A stretch of 64,000 nucleotides of DNA from Tricholomella constricta (Eukaryota > Basidiomycota > Agaricomycetes > Agaricales > Lyophyllaceae): the NCBI GenBank assembly GCA_013368375.1, contig JAACJP010000003.1:434001-498000 (forward strand), read 5' to 3'. Position numbers and translations under genes: made by a program. The notes below the pieces were generated by a model, which saw only the letters and a program-made list of their open reading frames with translations, ran no database searches and was not told the origin of the DNA. Below, piece by piece: positions 32,945-45,317 of this stretch (within the stretch, counting starts at the first letter, position 1; each line of letters starts with the position of its first letter).

Positions 32945-34075
32945 TCATTCTCTTCGTTTCTCCAATGACCGATGGCGTCTAGCTCGGCCATCGGTATCCT
33001 CCATTTTTACCTTAGTCGCTGGTATAGCGACTCCATTGACGACAACTTCGTCACGGTTAAAGTCCAGCACGACGTTATTTGCGCGCATAAACGGCGTGCC
33101 TATAATCACGTCGTATCGATCAAAGTTAGCAAGGTCCATGTAAACCTTGCCTTTAAACCCTGGAAGAGCGGCTTCCACCGTCGTGCCAAAGTTTACTGTG
33201 GCCCAACTTCCTTTAGTCCCGAGCTGGAGGATTAATGGATCCTCCAGCGGAAATACTCGAATATCGGCCACTTGAGCGAATGACGGCGTAAGTCCGGTAG
33301 TTGTACTCCCGGAATCCCAGAGGGTCCAAGCCTCATGTCCACCTACGTTAATGTAGGTGACAAGGCACTCCTTGTCCTTTATCGGAACTACGGGACGAGC
33401 AATCTTGTCCCTACCCGTCCGCACTTTCACTTTGTGAACTGGTGGTTTATCATTGCGTTCTTCTGATGCAATTACTTCTGTCATTGCAAACATACACTTG
33501 GTCTCATCGTCCCGAGCATAGTATTCATTTTCGTAGACCTCCATGTCTACGAACTCATCGCCTTCGTCTTCATTGTCCGCCTCTGTATCAGGGCGTCCAT
33601 TGTCTCGTCCGTCTGGGTCCTCGGGAGACGTATCTTCATCGTCCGCCTCACTTGCCGCGTCATGTGCCGCTGTACGTGCGGCCCTTAGGAACACTCGCTG
33701 TTTCTTGGGCTGTTTGCAATCTTTTGCAAAATGCCCTAGTTTTCCACAATTAAAGCACACTTCACCCGGAGGATGGTTGTGATGATCGTGGTTTTTGGTT
33801 TGATCGTAACGCGGACGATCTCCCGTCTTCACCGCTGGTTTTTCGACATGGGGCTTTTGCTCTCCACGTCCAGGTTGATCCTGATACGCTGGCTTGACAT
33901 ATGGCTGTTCATTTACTGCGCCATACACCCATCGGGGCCTGTTAAAATTATTGTGTGGAGCGTTTACTCGCCCCCCATCTGGTTTTCGCATTTGGCTCGG
34001 TTGACTTCGCTGAGCGGTTATGGTCCGCTCAAAGTAATCAGCCGTCTTCTGGGTGGCTTGATGTGCTAAGCCCAC
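32945..34075 (-). CDS. Family A Gag C-terminus / protease frame
   Basis: Overlaps the end of the long gag frame and lies in the -1 frame relative to it. Contains the CCHC knuckle CFNCGKLGHFAKDC and the protease region AWTLWDSGSTTTGLTPSFAQ (DSG) with VIIGTPFMRANNVVLDF (the late ILG-like motif). The frame opens upstream of 34075 as far as a TGA near 34117, so a -1 shift would have to occur within about 50 nt; I found no canonical slippery heptamer there. The frame ends with a TGA just before the RT linker. Confidence 0.75.
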   Translation of the reverse strand: MGLAHQATQKTADYFERTITAQRSQPSQMRKPDGGRVNAPHNNFNRPRWVYGAVNEQPYVKPAYQDQPGRGEQKPHVEKPAVKTGDRPRYDQTKNHDHHNHPPGEVCFNCGKLGHFAKDCKQPKKQRVFLRAARTAAHDAASEADDEDTSPEDPDGRDNGRPDTEADNEDEGDEFVDMEVYENEYYARDDETKCMFAMTEVIASEERNDKPPVHKVKVRTGRDKIARPVVPIKDKECLVTYINVGGHEAWTLWDSGSTTTGLTPSFAQVADIRVFPLEDPLILQLGTKGSWATVNFGTTVEAALPGFKGKVYMDLANFDRYDVIIGTPFMRANNVVLDFNRDEVVVNGVAIPATKVKMEDTDGRARRHRSLEKRRE

Positions 34076-36024
34076 CGCTGGAACTCTTGGGCTGTGTTGA
34101 TTTCGGGTGATAGCCCGTCATTGAATAATGCCTTCCGCATATCGCGCGGAAGTGTTTTGAGAAATTTCTCCAGGAACGTCCAATCATCCGTTCTTGCTGC
34201 CATGTTCATGGCGTGATCCACAAGGTCGTCATACAGACCTTGTATGCCTTTGCTCGCCGAATAGGTAACGGCGTTAAAGTCGTTACGAGCGTCCTGCATG
34301 GTTGAAGGCAACACGAACCGATCGTACAGCCCTAGTATGACGTCTTCAAACGTCCAGGACTGCTTTTCGCGGTTCACATGGATAACATGGCGATTGTACC
34401 ACTTCCGAGCTTCACCATCAAGGAACTCGGATGTTATCAGAACGCGCTCTTGGTCGCGTTCTGCTCCTCCAAACTGGCTCACGGCTAGCATCACGACAAG
34501 GCTGGCTAGCCATTCTTCCAATTCGCCAAACTTGGCACTTCCACTATAAGTGCCTATGGACTTTGAGTCCGCACGACGAGATTTCATACCATCAGGGAGC
34601 GATAGGCGTACAGCCAGTCGCTCGTGTATCAGTTGATGCAACCGTTCGTGCATCTTAGTTTTATGCTGCTCTCCAGCAGCATGTATTCCGTCCGCAATTG
34701 ATTGACTCCTGCGAATCGGGTCAGGCATTGAGTAGCCTCGACTTTGAAATCGAGGCTGAGCATGTGCAGTGGGTTCACTTATACGAACCCGCATGTCTTG
34801 ACGGCCATTAGCCGTCGCCGTCGTATTATATTTTCTGATGGCCCCATTTCCCAGTCCACCATCCGAACCTTGAGTTTGCGAGGCCCATTGCCTCGCCATC
34901 TCATCTACGGGCATATGTCCTTCGAAGACGACTCCTTGATCATCATAATTCGTGAACTTGCTCCGTGATAAATCAGCGTTTCTCAAACGCTGATATGCGA
35001 CTCGGTTGTTCCAATCTTTCGCTAATGGAACACGGCCATCCTTCGCATCCATAGGTACTTGAATAGCTGGCGCGCTTTCGTTGCCAGCTGGTTGTGTGGT
35101 TGTATACTTACGTTCCGTGGGTGGGTCTAACGTAGACTCACTAACAGGGGCCCATTTGGATCCCTGTGGTTGCGCAAGATGCTCTTCACGAGTCATTCTT
35201 TCGCGCTTCGCTGCCGCGGACCGACGACGGTAATCGTCGTCAGATTCTCCTAACTGCCGCGCTTGATGCAGCGCCGATACTGCCATGGCCACCTCATCAA
35301 GGGGCTGGTTCAATCTGGATGCCACTGCTTGAGGCGTGAAGAGGTCATCCCAATGACCTTTTCCTTTGTTTAACGGAGCTTTCTTAGGTACAGGCGTCCC
35401 AGCGATCGAGCTGACTGCTGAATTCGAAGTTCCCTTAGGGTACTTCTTCCTGTATTCCGTAACTACTACGGACAGCGCTTCCAAGTATTGGTCGGCATAT
35501 GCCTGTGCGACCATTTCTCCAACGGCTTGTGCTCCGGTAGATCGAAGAACGAGCCTATCCGCTCGTTCCTCCAGTCGCCTTCGTCGATGCTCGCTAACCA
35601 CATCGGTGGTGTCCCAGAATTGCTTCACTTGAAGCGCAAGCAATTCCCTTTCGCTGGCCTCTTCTTCATTAGCCTCGGGATCGGACAAGTCGTCTTCGTC
35701 CGACTCCATCTTGACTATGCTCAGGGTGGACGCCCCGAACGCTCTACTTGACAGACGGCTGTCTGGCCATCTGCTTCCCGCCGTGGGGCCAGGTCGATGT
35801 GACCTGGCCAATTCATCGGCCAAGCTCCCAGGCACATTGGTGCTTGCTATCGGCCAAGGTTCCTCCAATTCTAATCCTAGTGTATTCTGCGCTGGTGGAC
35901 TTTGTCCACCAGCGACTGATCCGACTTCCACTGGTTGCAGTGGAAGTTGTGATGGAGGATGCGCTGTGAGTGCATCCTCGAGGACCGGAGTTCGGCTCTT
36001 TCCGGATGTGGGAGTTGGTGTCAT
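34066..36024 (-). CDS. Family A Gag
   Basis: 652 codons from ATG at 36024 (MTPTPTSGKSRTPVLEDAL). Disordered Pro/Ser-rich N-terminus, acidic patch (ESDEDDLSDPEANEEEASE), then a helical capsid-like core towards the end (GTYSGSAKFGELEEWLASLVVMLAVSQFGG..RVLITSEFLDGEARKWYNRHV....WTFEDVILGLYDRFVLPSTMQDARNDFNAVTY), which matches the Ty3 Gag pattern. Ends at TAG (34066-34068) with the knuckle in the next frame. The copy is open; copies 1 and 3 align to it end to end. Confidence 0.85.
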   Translation of the reverse strand: MTPTPTSGKSRTPVLEDALTAHPPSQLPLQPVEVGSVAGGQSPPAQNTLGLELEEPWPIASTNVPGSLADELARSHRPGPTAGSRWPDSRLSSRAFGASTLSIVKMESDEDDLSDPEANEEEASERELLALQVKQFWDTTDVVSEHRRRRLEERADRLVLRSTGAQAVGEMVAQAYADQYLEALSVVVTEYRKKYPKGTSNSAVSSIAGTPVPKKAPLNKGKGHWDDLFTPQAVASRLNQPLDEVAMAVSALHQARQLGESDDDYRRRSAAAKRERMTREEHLAQPQGSKWAPVSESTLDPPTERKYTTTQPAGNESAPAIQVPMDAKDGRVPLAKDWNNRVAYQRLRNADLSRSKFTNYDDQGVVFEGHMPVDEMARQWASQTQGSDGGLGNGAIRKYNTTATANGRQDMRVRISEPTAHAQPRFQSRGYSMPDPIRRSQSIADGIHAAGEQHKTKMHERLHQLIHERLAVRLSLPDGMKSRRADSKSIGTYSGSAKFGELEEWLASLVVMLAVSQFGGAERDQERVLITSEFLDGEARKWYNRHVIHVNREKQSWTFEDVILGLYDRFVLPSTMQDARNDFNAVTYSASKGIQGLYDDLVDHAMNMAARTDDWTFLEKFLKTLPRDMRKALFNDGLSPEINTAQEFQRWA

Positions 36025-36132
36025 CGGGTCTGGGTCTCGTGGGTTCTTTTGATGATGGGTGTTCTAAATGGAATGTGGGTCTGCGTAATGTCGTGGGTAC
36101 GCAGCAATAGAAAGCAAGGTAGCTTAAAAAAA

Positions 36133-36340
36133 TGTAACGGAGTTACAGATTTTGGGGACCTTGTTGTTCACACTAGACGTAAGCTTGACAAGTCTGTCGA
36201 TTGCTACGTATAGGTATACAAGGTTGTCTATACTTATTTAATGTAATGAATTAAATAGGCAACACCAGAAGGTGTTGCCAAACAATAGCGTAATCGTATC
36301 TAGATAACCAATATTAGATAAGATAGTGGGCGTCCTTACA
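36133..36340 (-). repeat. 5' LTR of family A element
   Basis: 208 bp, partner of 25393-25600. On the reverse strand TATTTAA-type AT-rich motifs after the GGCAACACC hairpin could serve as TATA elements. TSD TCATC follows at 36341-36345. Confidence 0.93.
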
Positions 36341-38055
36341 TCATCGCCAGCCCAGTCGGCATCCATTAGACCGCAATTGGAGAGAACCAAAAGACTGAGG
36401 GGAGGTCCGATCAGCGTAGATTCGAAGTTGTATTCCAAAGCATAGTCAGCGGTACCAGCCAGGTAGCGTAGAACGGATTTGGCAGCCAAAAGATGGGCAC
36501 GGGTGGGATGGGCGTTGAATTGACCAAGAGCCATGGCTGTATACGTGATATCAGGGCGAGTGCAAAGAGCAAGATATAGGATGGAACCGACAAGGCGCTG
36601 GTAATGAATGGTGACTTCAGAATCTGGAATATCTGGAAGGCTATTTGGAGGAGCGTCTGGAAGCGAAGAGAGTTTTTGGCGTAAAGGAAGGGATATCAAA
36701 TGAGCATTCAGTAAGTTGTACTGAGTAAGGAGGTCAACGACGAAGGGACGTTGCGAAAGCCAAAGTCTGCGGTTAGGACGATCGCGGGTAATGTGAATAC
36801 CGAGATAAAGGGACGCAGTGCCTAAGTCGACGACAGTAAAATGCCGATTCATTTCAGAGAGAAGCCAATTGTACAGGGGCTCAGAATTGGTGGCGACGAG
36901 ACCGTCATCGACATGGATGGGCATGATGATGAGAAGCTCGGAACCATCAGCAGGCATCGGAATAGATGGATGCGGAGGGGTCAAAAAATGAGCATAAAAA
37001 ACTGCATGATCGACCTCGCAGCGGATGAGCCCAAGGTCTTCAAGAATATGCCAAAGTAGAGAGTACCACTTGTATGAGGACTGCTTGAGGCCATAGAGTG
37101 CGCGAATGCAAAGGAGTACAAGTCCAGGATCAATGTTAGGAAAACCAGGAATTTGCTTCACGTAAACCTCATGGCCAAGGAGCGCGTTCAGGAAAGCGGT
37201 TTTAGCGTCACATGTGCGGAGCTCGAGATTGTGTTGGGCGGTGAAGGCGAGGATAATATGGATGCTCGTGAGTTTGGCAACAGGAGCGTAAGTGGTCCCA
37301 TAATCTTCGGGGTGTTGAGCGAAGCCCTGAGCTACAATGCGTGCTTTTTCCTTTCCACGAATAATCGAGCCATCAGGATTGTACTTGAAATCATACACCC
37401 ATCTAAGCCCAATCGCCTTCCGTCCGGGAGGTAAGATGGTAGGCTTGAATACTCCAAGTTCGATGAGGCTATCATACTCTCTTTGCATGGCAGCTTTCCA
37501 GATCTCGGAGTCAGGATGCGCTAAAACTTCATTATAATTGGCGGGAGGTTGATCCAAGTTAAAAGCGCGGGGCGGAGATTGGCGAAGAAGAGGGTCGGGA
37601 TACGCAGATAATGATTGATACTGTTGGATAACTTCAGCTTTGTGAGCGACAAGATCATCTTCAGGAGAGGAAAAAGATGATGCGGAGAGCAGGGAAACGA
37701 AGTCGTCAATAGCAGGGAGTGTTTGTTGTGGGTGTACCTCTCGAGATCGAGCGTTACAAGAAGCACGAAGACGAGCTAAACGTTCATCGCGTTCACGAAT
37801 GGTGGTGGCGTGATCAATGCCAGCGAAGGTAGGTATAACAGTACGAACCGAGCGACGAGGGGGAGGTGGTTGAACCAGAGGGTCTTCGGGAGCGGGGAGG
37901 GGAGTAGGAGGTCCCGAGGAAGTAGCAGGATCTTCGGGAGCAGGGAGGAGAACGGAAGATCCAGAAGAAGGTGCTGAAGAGAACCTCGCATATTTTCGTT
38001 GAAAATAACATCGCGTGAAAAATGATATTTTCCCGAAAGATCGCGAACTCGCCAA
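36341..38055 (-). pseudogene. Copia reverse transcriptase (5' part of split pol)
   Basis: Long frame with the Copia RT order: AMQREYDSLIELGVFKP, GLRWVYDFKYNPDGSIIRGKEKARIVAQGFAQHPEDYGTTYAPVAKLTSIHIILA, TCDAKTAFLNALLGHEVYVKQIPGF, ALYGLKQSSYKWYSLL, IMPIHVDDGLVAT (VDD catalytic pair; His where Tyr is more usual), LGIHITRDRPNRRLWLSQ, GSILYLALCTRPDITYTAMALGQF and MDADWAGDD. There it meets the Gypsy LTR; the frame would pick up in 24949-25392. Upstream the same product is in another frame (YEDNRLGWRVRDLSGKYHFSRDVIFNENMRGS, 37776-38081), so a frameshift precedes it. Confidence 0.9.
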
Positions 38056-38056
38056 C

Positions 38057-39161
38057 CTAGTCGGTTATCTTCGTAGCCCACAAAGATACTTTCAAACCGC
38101 TTGGGACCACCTTTGGCTCAAAGTTCCAAAGGAATAAGTGTAAAGCATTGACAACCCCATACGCGCAGGTGGGAGAGATCTGGTTTAGATTTCTCCATGA
38201 TCTCGAAAGGAGTAGTGTTGATTGAAAGAGTGGAAGTGGGGAGGCGGTGACGAAGGTACTGAGCGGTAAGCACGGCATCACCAAAGAAAGAGGCTGGTAA
38301 ACCAGACTCGGCTAGAAGAGTTTGGGCAGTTTCTTCGAGAGTTCAAATATACCGTTCAGCCTTTCCATTTTGTGAATGTGCGTACGGTGCGGTGACTTGG
38401 TGATCGATACCGCGAAGTAAAAAATGTTCCTTCAATTCTCTACCAGTGAATTCCCCAGCGCCATCCGAACGGACCGAGAGAACTTTGTTTCCCGATTTAA
38501 GTTCCCAAGAAGCTTCCGTGAACTTGTAATGTGCAGCAGCTTCATCTTTGTGAGCAAGAAGTGAAGTGCTTCCCATGTTAGAATGATCGTCGAGTATGGT
38601 ATGAAAAAACGATTTTCCATGAGAATTTTGGACAGGGAAAGGTCCGCAAGTGTCCATGTGTAAGAGCTCACAGATGGCGGAAGCACGCCGAGTGAAGTGG
38701 TCGAAGGGTCGCTGGGGATGTTTCCCAATCAAACACGGAATACAGTGGGAATCCCAGAAAGGACCTGCGTAGGAGACACCCGAAGCGTAGGACTTGGTAA
38801 GAACTGCGCGTGTAGCATCAAGGCCCAGATGACCGAAACGCCTGTGCCAAAGATCCGGAGTTAGATGGACCCGAGGAAAATGAAGGTCCGAACCGGCAAG
38901 AGGAACTGCGGGGAACGACACAAGATCACAATCCAGAGGGAAAGTATCGTCCGTCGGAGGGAGAATGAAGTCGAGGGTCATGAAGGATAAGCATCGGATG
39001 ACTGTCGCCTGGAAGGTGTGCTCAGCAAGGGAGGGGAGTGAGGAAGGAAAATGGATGGTGGTGACATGCTTTTCAAACACGAGCTTCATGTCCTTCTCGG
39101 TCAATAATCCGACGGAAAGGAGATTGATGGGCACATCAGGCGCATGTAGGCAGTCCGTCAT
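38057..39161 (-). pseudogene. Copia integrase
   Basis: Main frame 39161-38343 gives NLLSVGLLTEKDMKLVFEK, the GAG-pre-integrase finger (LWHRRFGHLGLDATRAVL...CIPCLIGKHPQRPF) and the catalytic core (LLHMDTCGPFPVQNSHGKSFFHTILDDHSNMG, VRSDGAGEFTG, TAPYAHSQNGKAERYI). It is cut by a stop at 38343; the next part (the ETAQTLL..LP..FFGDAVLTAQYLRHRLPTS region) continues with shifts. D-D-E residues are visible up to the stop. Inactive. Confidence 0.85.
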
Positions 39162-39200
39162 ACAGAAAACATGCTCTTTTCCATCGAGAAGAACACGGAA

Positions 39201-41459
39201 TCAAACTTCACCCGTCGCAAGCGCATTGAAAACGCCACAGTTAGCCATACCAACTGGGGTAGCACCTCCGGTGTCATAACTCCAGAAAAACTTCTTGTCG
39301 CGGATGATGTGAACGGTACATCCGGAGTCCAAAATGGCATTGAACCGATCTGAGAGAGAAGCGAGGACTACGGGACTGGTCACGTTGGCAAAGTCCAAGT
39401 AGAAAGAAGTTTCCGGAGAAGTATGATCACAAGAATCGGACGGGGAATACGAAGAAGTGGGCGCAGTAGCCGATTCAATTTCGACGGACTCGACAGATTC
39501 TACAATTGGAGAAAGTGCTGTATCGGGAGCAGTAGCAACATGGGCACAGGGTCGAGGCAGATTTGCAGCCAGATAATGATCGCGACCTCCTACATCTCCT
39601 CCTCCCGGTTCCCAACAATGTCCAGCTGTATGTCCCAGGGCACCACAATTCGAGCAACGAGGTCGAGTAGCAGAGGCAGGTGGGACAGCAGGATTAGCGG
39701 TGGCGGTAGATGCAGGGGCATTTGTAGATGTAGACGTCGTGGTTGCAGGTGGCGGAGGATTGGAATGGTTAGAGGAACGATGAGAGGGGGTCCCTTGCAA
39801 AGCATTAAGACGTCGAATAGAGATCTCGATGTCAAGGGCAATCTGGGCAGCATCATGGAAAGAGACAGTTCCGAAAGGAGGATGAGTTGCAAATCCGGCC
39901 TCAACTTGAGCACGAAGAGCAGCATATTCGAAAATACGAGGTAAACCATCGACGAATTTCTGTACTTTCTCATACGGCAAAAAATCCCAGTGCAAGCCTT
40001 CGACCTTGATGACGGCTTTTCTCCACATGTCCACATATGCGGATATGTTCCCGTTCACGGTGGATTTTGATAAAACTGTATCCCAAATTAAGGTGGCCAA
40101 CCCAGCATTGTATACACCATACTTGGTGCGCAAAATGGCGAGAACATCACGAGCTGTGCATTGAGGGTTGTTCCAAGCGTCGCGCTTAGGTGGGATGAGA
40201 GAATATGGCGTAGTACTGAGCTTATTGATGAGAATATAAGAAACGACATCATCTATCGCCCACCAAGCCTTGTACACATCAAGTTCCTCCACGGTGTAGT
40301 TCGCAAAGTTGAGAACAGGGGGAGTGGAAGGGTAAGCAGTGGGGTCGATAAAAACGCCTAGAGGAGGGACGCCAGCAACATGGTCGAATAAGCCAGTGGC
40401 CTCGATGATTTGAAGGACCGCGGAATGCCATTTGGACCATTTGTTCGCCAAATTAAGAGTAGGTATAGAAGAAAGATTAGGTAGTTCAGGTTTAACGTAG
40501 GTAGAAGTAACACGTCTAGGTGGTAACGGAGCAAGTGGATGATGAGGAGAAGGAGGAAGTGCAGGGGCAGACATCGGGCGAGGAACCGGGGATGGAGCAT
40601 AAAATGGTGGTGCAGCTGATACAGGGCGTGGAGAAGGCAAAGAACGAATCGAGACAGGAGGGGGAAAGAGAAGGATTGCGGAAATAAGGAGGAGCTGGTA
40701 TGTTCGGCGTGGGGGCAAGCGACGGTAAATTGAAATGGTTCAAAGGAATAGGTAGGAAAGGTGCAGGCGCAACTGGGGTGGGAAAACGTGGTGGAGTACG
40801 AATGACACCCGGAGGTGAGGGATTAGGTATAAAGTGTTGAACAGTAGGTACAGAGGATGGTTGTGAAGGAGGATAAGGAATTGATGAAGGAGAATTAGTA
40901 GGAAGATGAACCGAATGAAGATGAACAAACAATGCATAGGAAAGTCCACCAGAAGAATTTGGAGCAGGAATATTGGGAACAAGTGGATAAGGAGAAGCGG
41001 TTGTATGCGCTCAAGAAACGGGTGCCTGAAAAACTGCAGAACCAAATGGACGGAATGTTGCAGAAGGTGAATGAGGAAGCAAACGAGTCTGCCCAGGAGT
41101 AACAGTCTGAATAATTGGAAGAGTGGTATAAGAATCTGGTACGGGTGTGGTCGGTGTATGCGTGGTATTGTACTGCGAATGAGAAGGTTCAAATGTCTGT
41201 CTTTGTGTCCATAAGTGGGAGGGAGGTTCCAAGGAGGTTCGTGATGATAAGGGAATTGTATCAGAGAAAAAGAAGAAGCGTGAGGGACGAACGAAGGCGG
41301 CAACCGGGAATTGGGCCATACTGCATCGGCAAGAAGATTCGACGGAAATGTTGCAAGAGATGGGAATTGAGTTTGCTGGGATCCAGAGGAATTCCGATCA
41401 GGGGGAGGGGAGGAAACCTGTTGAGCAACCCCTTGATCTCGGTTGAAAGGGTCCGCCAT
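39201..41459 (-). pseudogene. Copia Gag and protease, N-terminus frameshifted
   Basis: Gag probably began at the ATG near 41459 (MADPFNRDQGVAQQVSSPPPDRN). A Pro-rich N-terminus is spread over three frames between 41459 and 40600, showing several indels. From 40718 the frame is steady: TLNLANKWSKWHSAVLQIIEATGLFDHV (a Copia Gag core), ...ISIRRLNALQGTP, knuckle CSNCGALGHTAGHC, and protease NAILDSGCTVHIIRDKKFF. The frame ends at 39201, just before the integrase frame. Confidence 0.85.
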
Positions 41460-41612
41460 ATCAACGGAAACAAAAACGGAAGTATTTCTGCACGATTGTG
41501 ATCGATCACATTCTCGGAAGTATAAAGGGTGAGTTGTCGACGTAGAAAGCCTTGAGCACGAGCGAAAAAAATGTTCCGATAAGTCAAGACCTAGGGGGCG
41601 GGGCCCATAACC

Positions 41613-41902
41613 TGATGGCCCTAAGTGCAAGACTAGACACGGTAACAAATAATAAGTCCTCAGTGTCGTGGCAGGAGAGAAATGAGAACTAGATTAATAC
41701 CTAGACACGGTAACAAATAATAACTGTGTGTCTATGAGCATAAGGGATATTATAAAGGTGACGAAGGGAATACGTACGTCCTCAGTGTCGTGGCAGGAGA
41801 GAAATGACAACTGAGGACGACAGACCAGAATGGGCTGAGAATACCTGAACGTCACATGACAAGTAAACGTAAGCGATGAGATAAGAGGACCTAGGTCCAA
41901 CA
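41613..41902 (-). repeat. 5' LTR of the Copia element
   Basis: 290 bp, partner of 24615-24904. The TSD CCAAC follows at 41903-41907. Directly inside (+ strand GGGCCCATAACC, 41601-41612) is the half-tRNA-like primer site. Confidence 0.92.
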
Positions 41903-42197
41903 CCAACCCTTCCTGGCTAATCCTCCCTGAGTTCCAGACAAAGACCTCAAAGAGTGCAAAGTCTGAATAACTAGTAGTCATAAACAGGTTGAAGTGGGAA
42001 ACTTTTCACAGTTTATACGGTGTATGTATGATTCAAGAAGAGCGACCTACATCACAATCCAATGCAAAACAGAAACCTAGGAAAAATATCCTGTGTCCAA
42101 ATAAGTCGTGTAACACTGTGAAGCTGAGAACACTTGAGACGAACGAGACCAATGTATCTGTAGCTAATTTTGATGAACTTCGTTGTACTGAACCCTT

Positions 42198-44495
<2,298 letters not shown>

Positions 44496-44780
44496 CGAAA
44501 ACATGTCGACTTTATAGTTTGTCGACATGACTTAGCAATATATAATTATTGCAATATCGGATCGGGGGTGAAGGGCCCGTAAAGGAAGTGGGTTTGCCTG
44601 ATTGGGACAGCGGTTCAAGTGGCTTATTGTAACAAAGAAAATCCCCTTTCGCCTACCAGCCCCCTTGCAAGGTCAGAACTTCTTATCTAGCCATCGGCGC
44701 TGTTGCCGGGATAAATCAATTGTGACTAACTGGTTTTATATGTTCTGGTGTCTTCAGGTTCTCAATTCCTCTCAACTCTC

Positions 44781-45317
44781 CATCAGCAAGACCCGAACCC
44801 GCTAGCGAGAGTAGATGGTACTAGGAGATCTAGACAAACTAGGGCAAATACTCTACATTGTCTAGAACATATCGTTTTCTCTAACCCCGTCATTATTTCT
44901 CTACATAGCTCTAGCTAGGGAAGGAGTCTATCGTACGTAGAATCATAAGTACAAATTAATAACATATTTCATGAGAGTGGTGGTCTGCAAACTTGTTTAC
45001 ATAAAAGAGGTCAAATGTGTCGAGAGTGTACGAAAAATGAAAATCAATAGGTAGGTAGGCTTCACCGAAAACAGGAAGAAGGTGAGCACCGCGAAGAAAA
45101 GTATCAAGATGGAGGACAGATATTTCTCGCTCACCACCCACGAGATCTGTTTTCACCTTCCATATTCCCAGATCTGGATCCGGACCCCTCCCGACTTTTT
45201 TGAACCACTCAACCAATGCACATGAATATGTCACTCCTTGGTGATCAAAAGAAAAGAAAAGCTGAGCTCGGACAACACCCAATCCTTTCATTCCAGGCTG
45301 CTGATCATCCTCCACAA
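44781..45317 (-). pseudogene. Plavaka-type transposase, last exon (copy 2)
   Basis: Reverse frame reads VEDDQQPGMKGLGVVRAQLFFSFDHQGVTYSCALVEWFKKVGRGPDPDLGIWKVKTDL...VLHLDTFLRGAHLLPVFGEAYLPIDFHFSYTLDTFDLFYVNKFADHHSHEICY and stops normally, unlike the frameshifted copy 1. It is probably the 3' end of the Plavaka gene whose 5' part lies at 59610-62101; the 14.3-kb nest between them, plus loss of about 330 bp of coding sequence, separates the halves. Also one arm of the inverted repeat with 23501-24036. Confidence 0.85.

Larger units (their letters stand above)
25393..36340 (-). mobile_element. Complete Ty3/Gypsy element, family A (10.9 kb)
   Basis: LTRs of 208 bp at 25393-25600 and 36133-36340 differ at two positions that I can see; TSD TCATC at 25388-25392 and 36341-36345. 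Order on the reverse strand: gag, knuckle plus protease, RT, RNase H, integrase, chromodomain-like end, extra 984-codon ORF, polypurine tract (AAAGGGGGG, 25603-25611), 3' LTR. No tRNA-like primer site follows the 5' LTR, where a T-rich run (TTTTTTTAAGCTACC) stands instead. Pol has three in-frame stops and a frameshift although the LTRs are nearly identical. Coding regions and LTR are densely packed with perfect hairpins (see findings). Confidence 0.93.
24615..41902 (-). mobile_element. Ty1/Copia LTR retrotransposon, split by a Gypsy insertion
   Basis: Two 290-bp LTRs (24615-24904 and 41613-41902; + strand TGATGGCC...GTCCAACA) with TSD CCAAC at 24610-24614 and 41903-41907. Coding order on the reverse strand is gag, protease, integrase, RT, RNase H, the Copia order. 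Just inside the 5' LTR the reverse strand reads GGTTATGGGCCC, resembling the half-tRNA-iMet primer site of Drosophila copia. Frameshifts and stops occur in gag and around the integrase/RT joint, so it is inactive. Without the 10.9-kb Gypsy insertion (25393-36340) its length is about 6.3 kb. Confidence 0.93.

Noticed and set aside
34066..34117. Slippery heptamer between family A gag and protease frames
   Set aside because: The frames are offset by -1, but scanning the overlap in the Gag frame gives no X XXY YYZ sequence.
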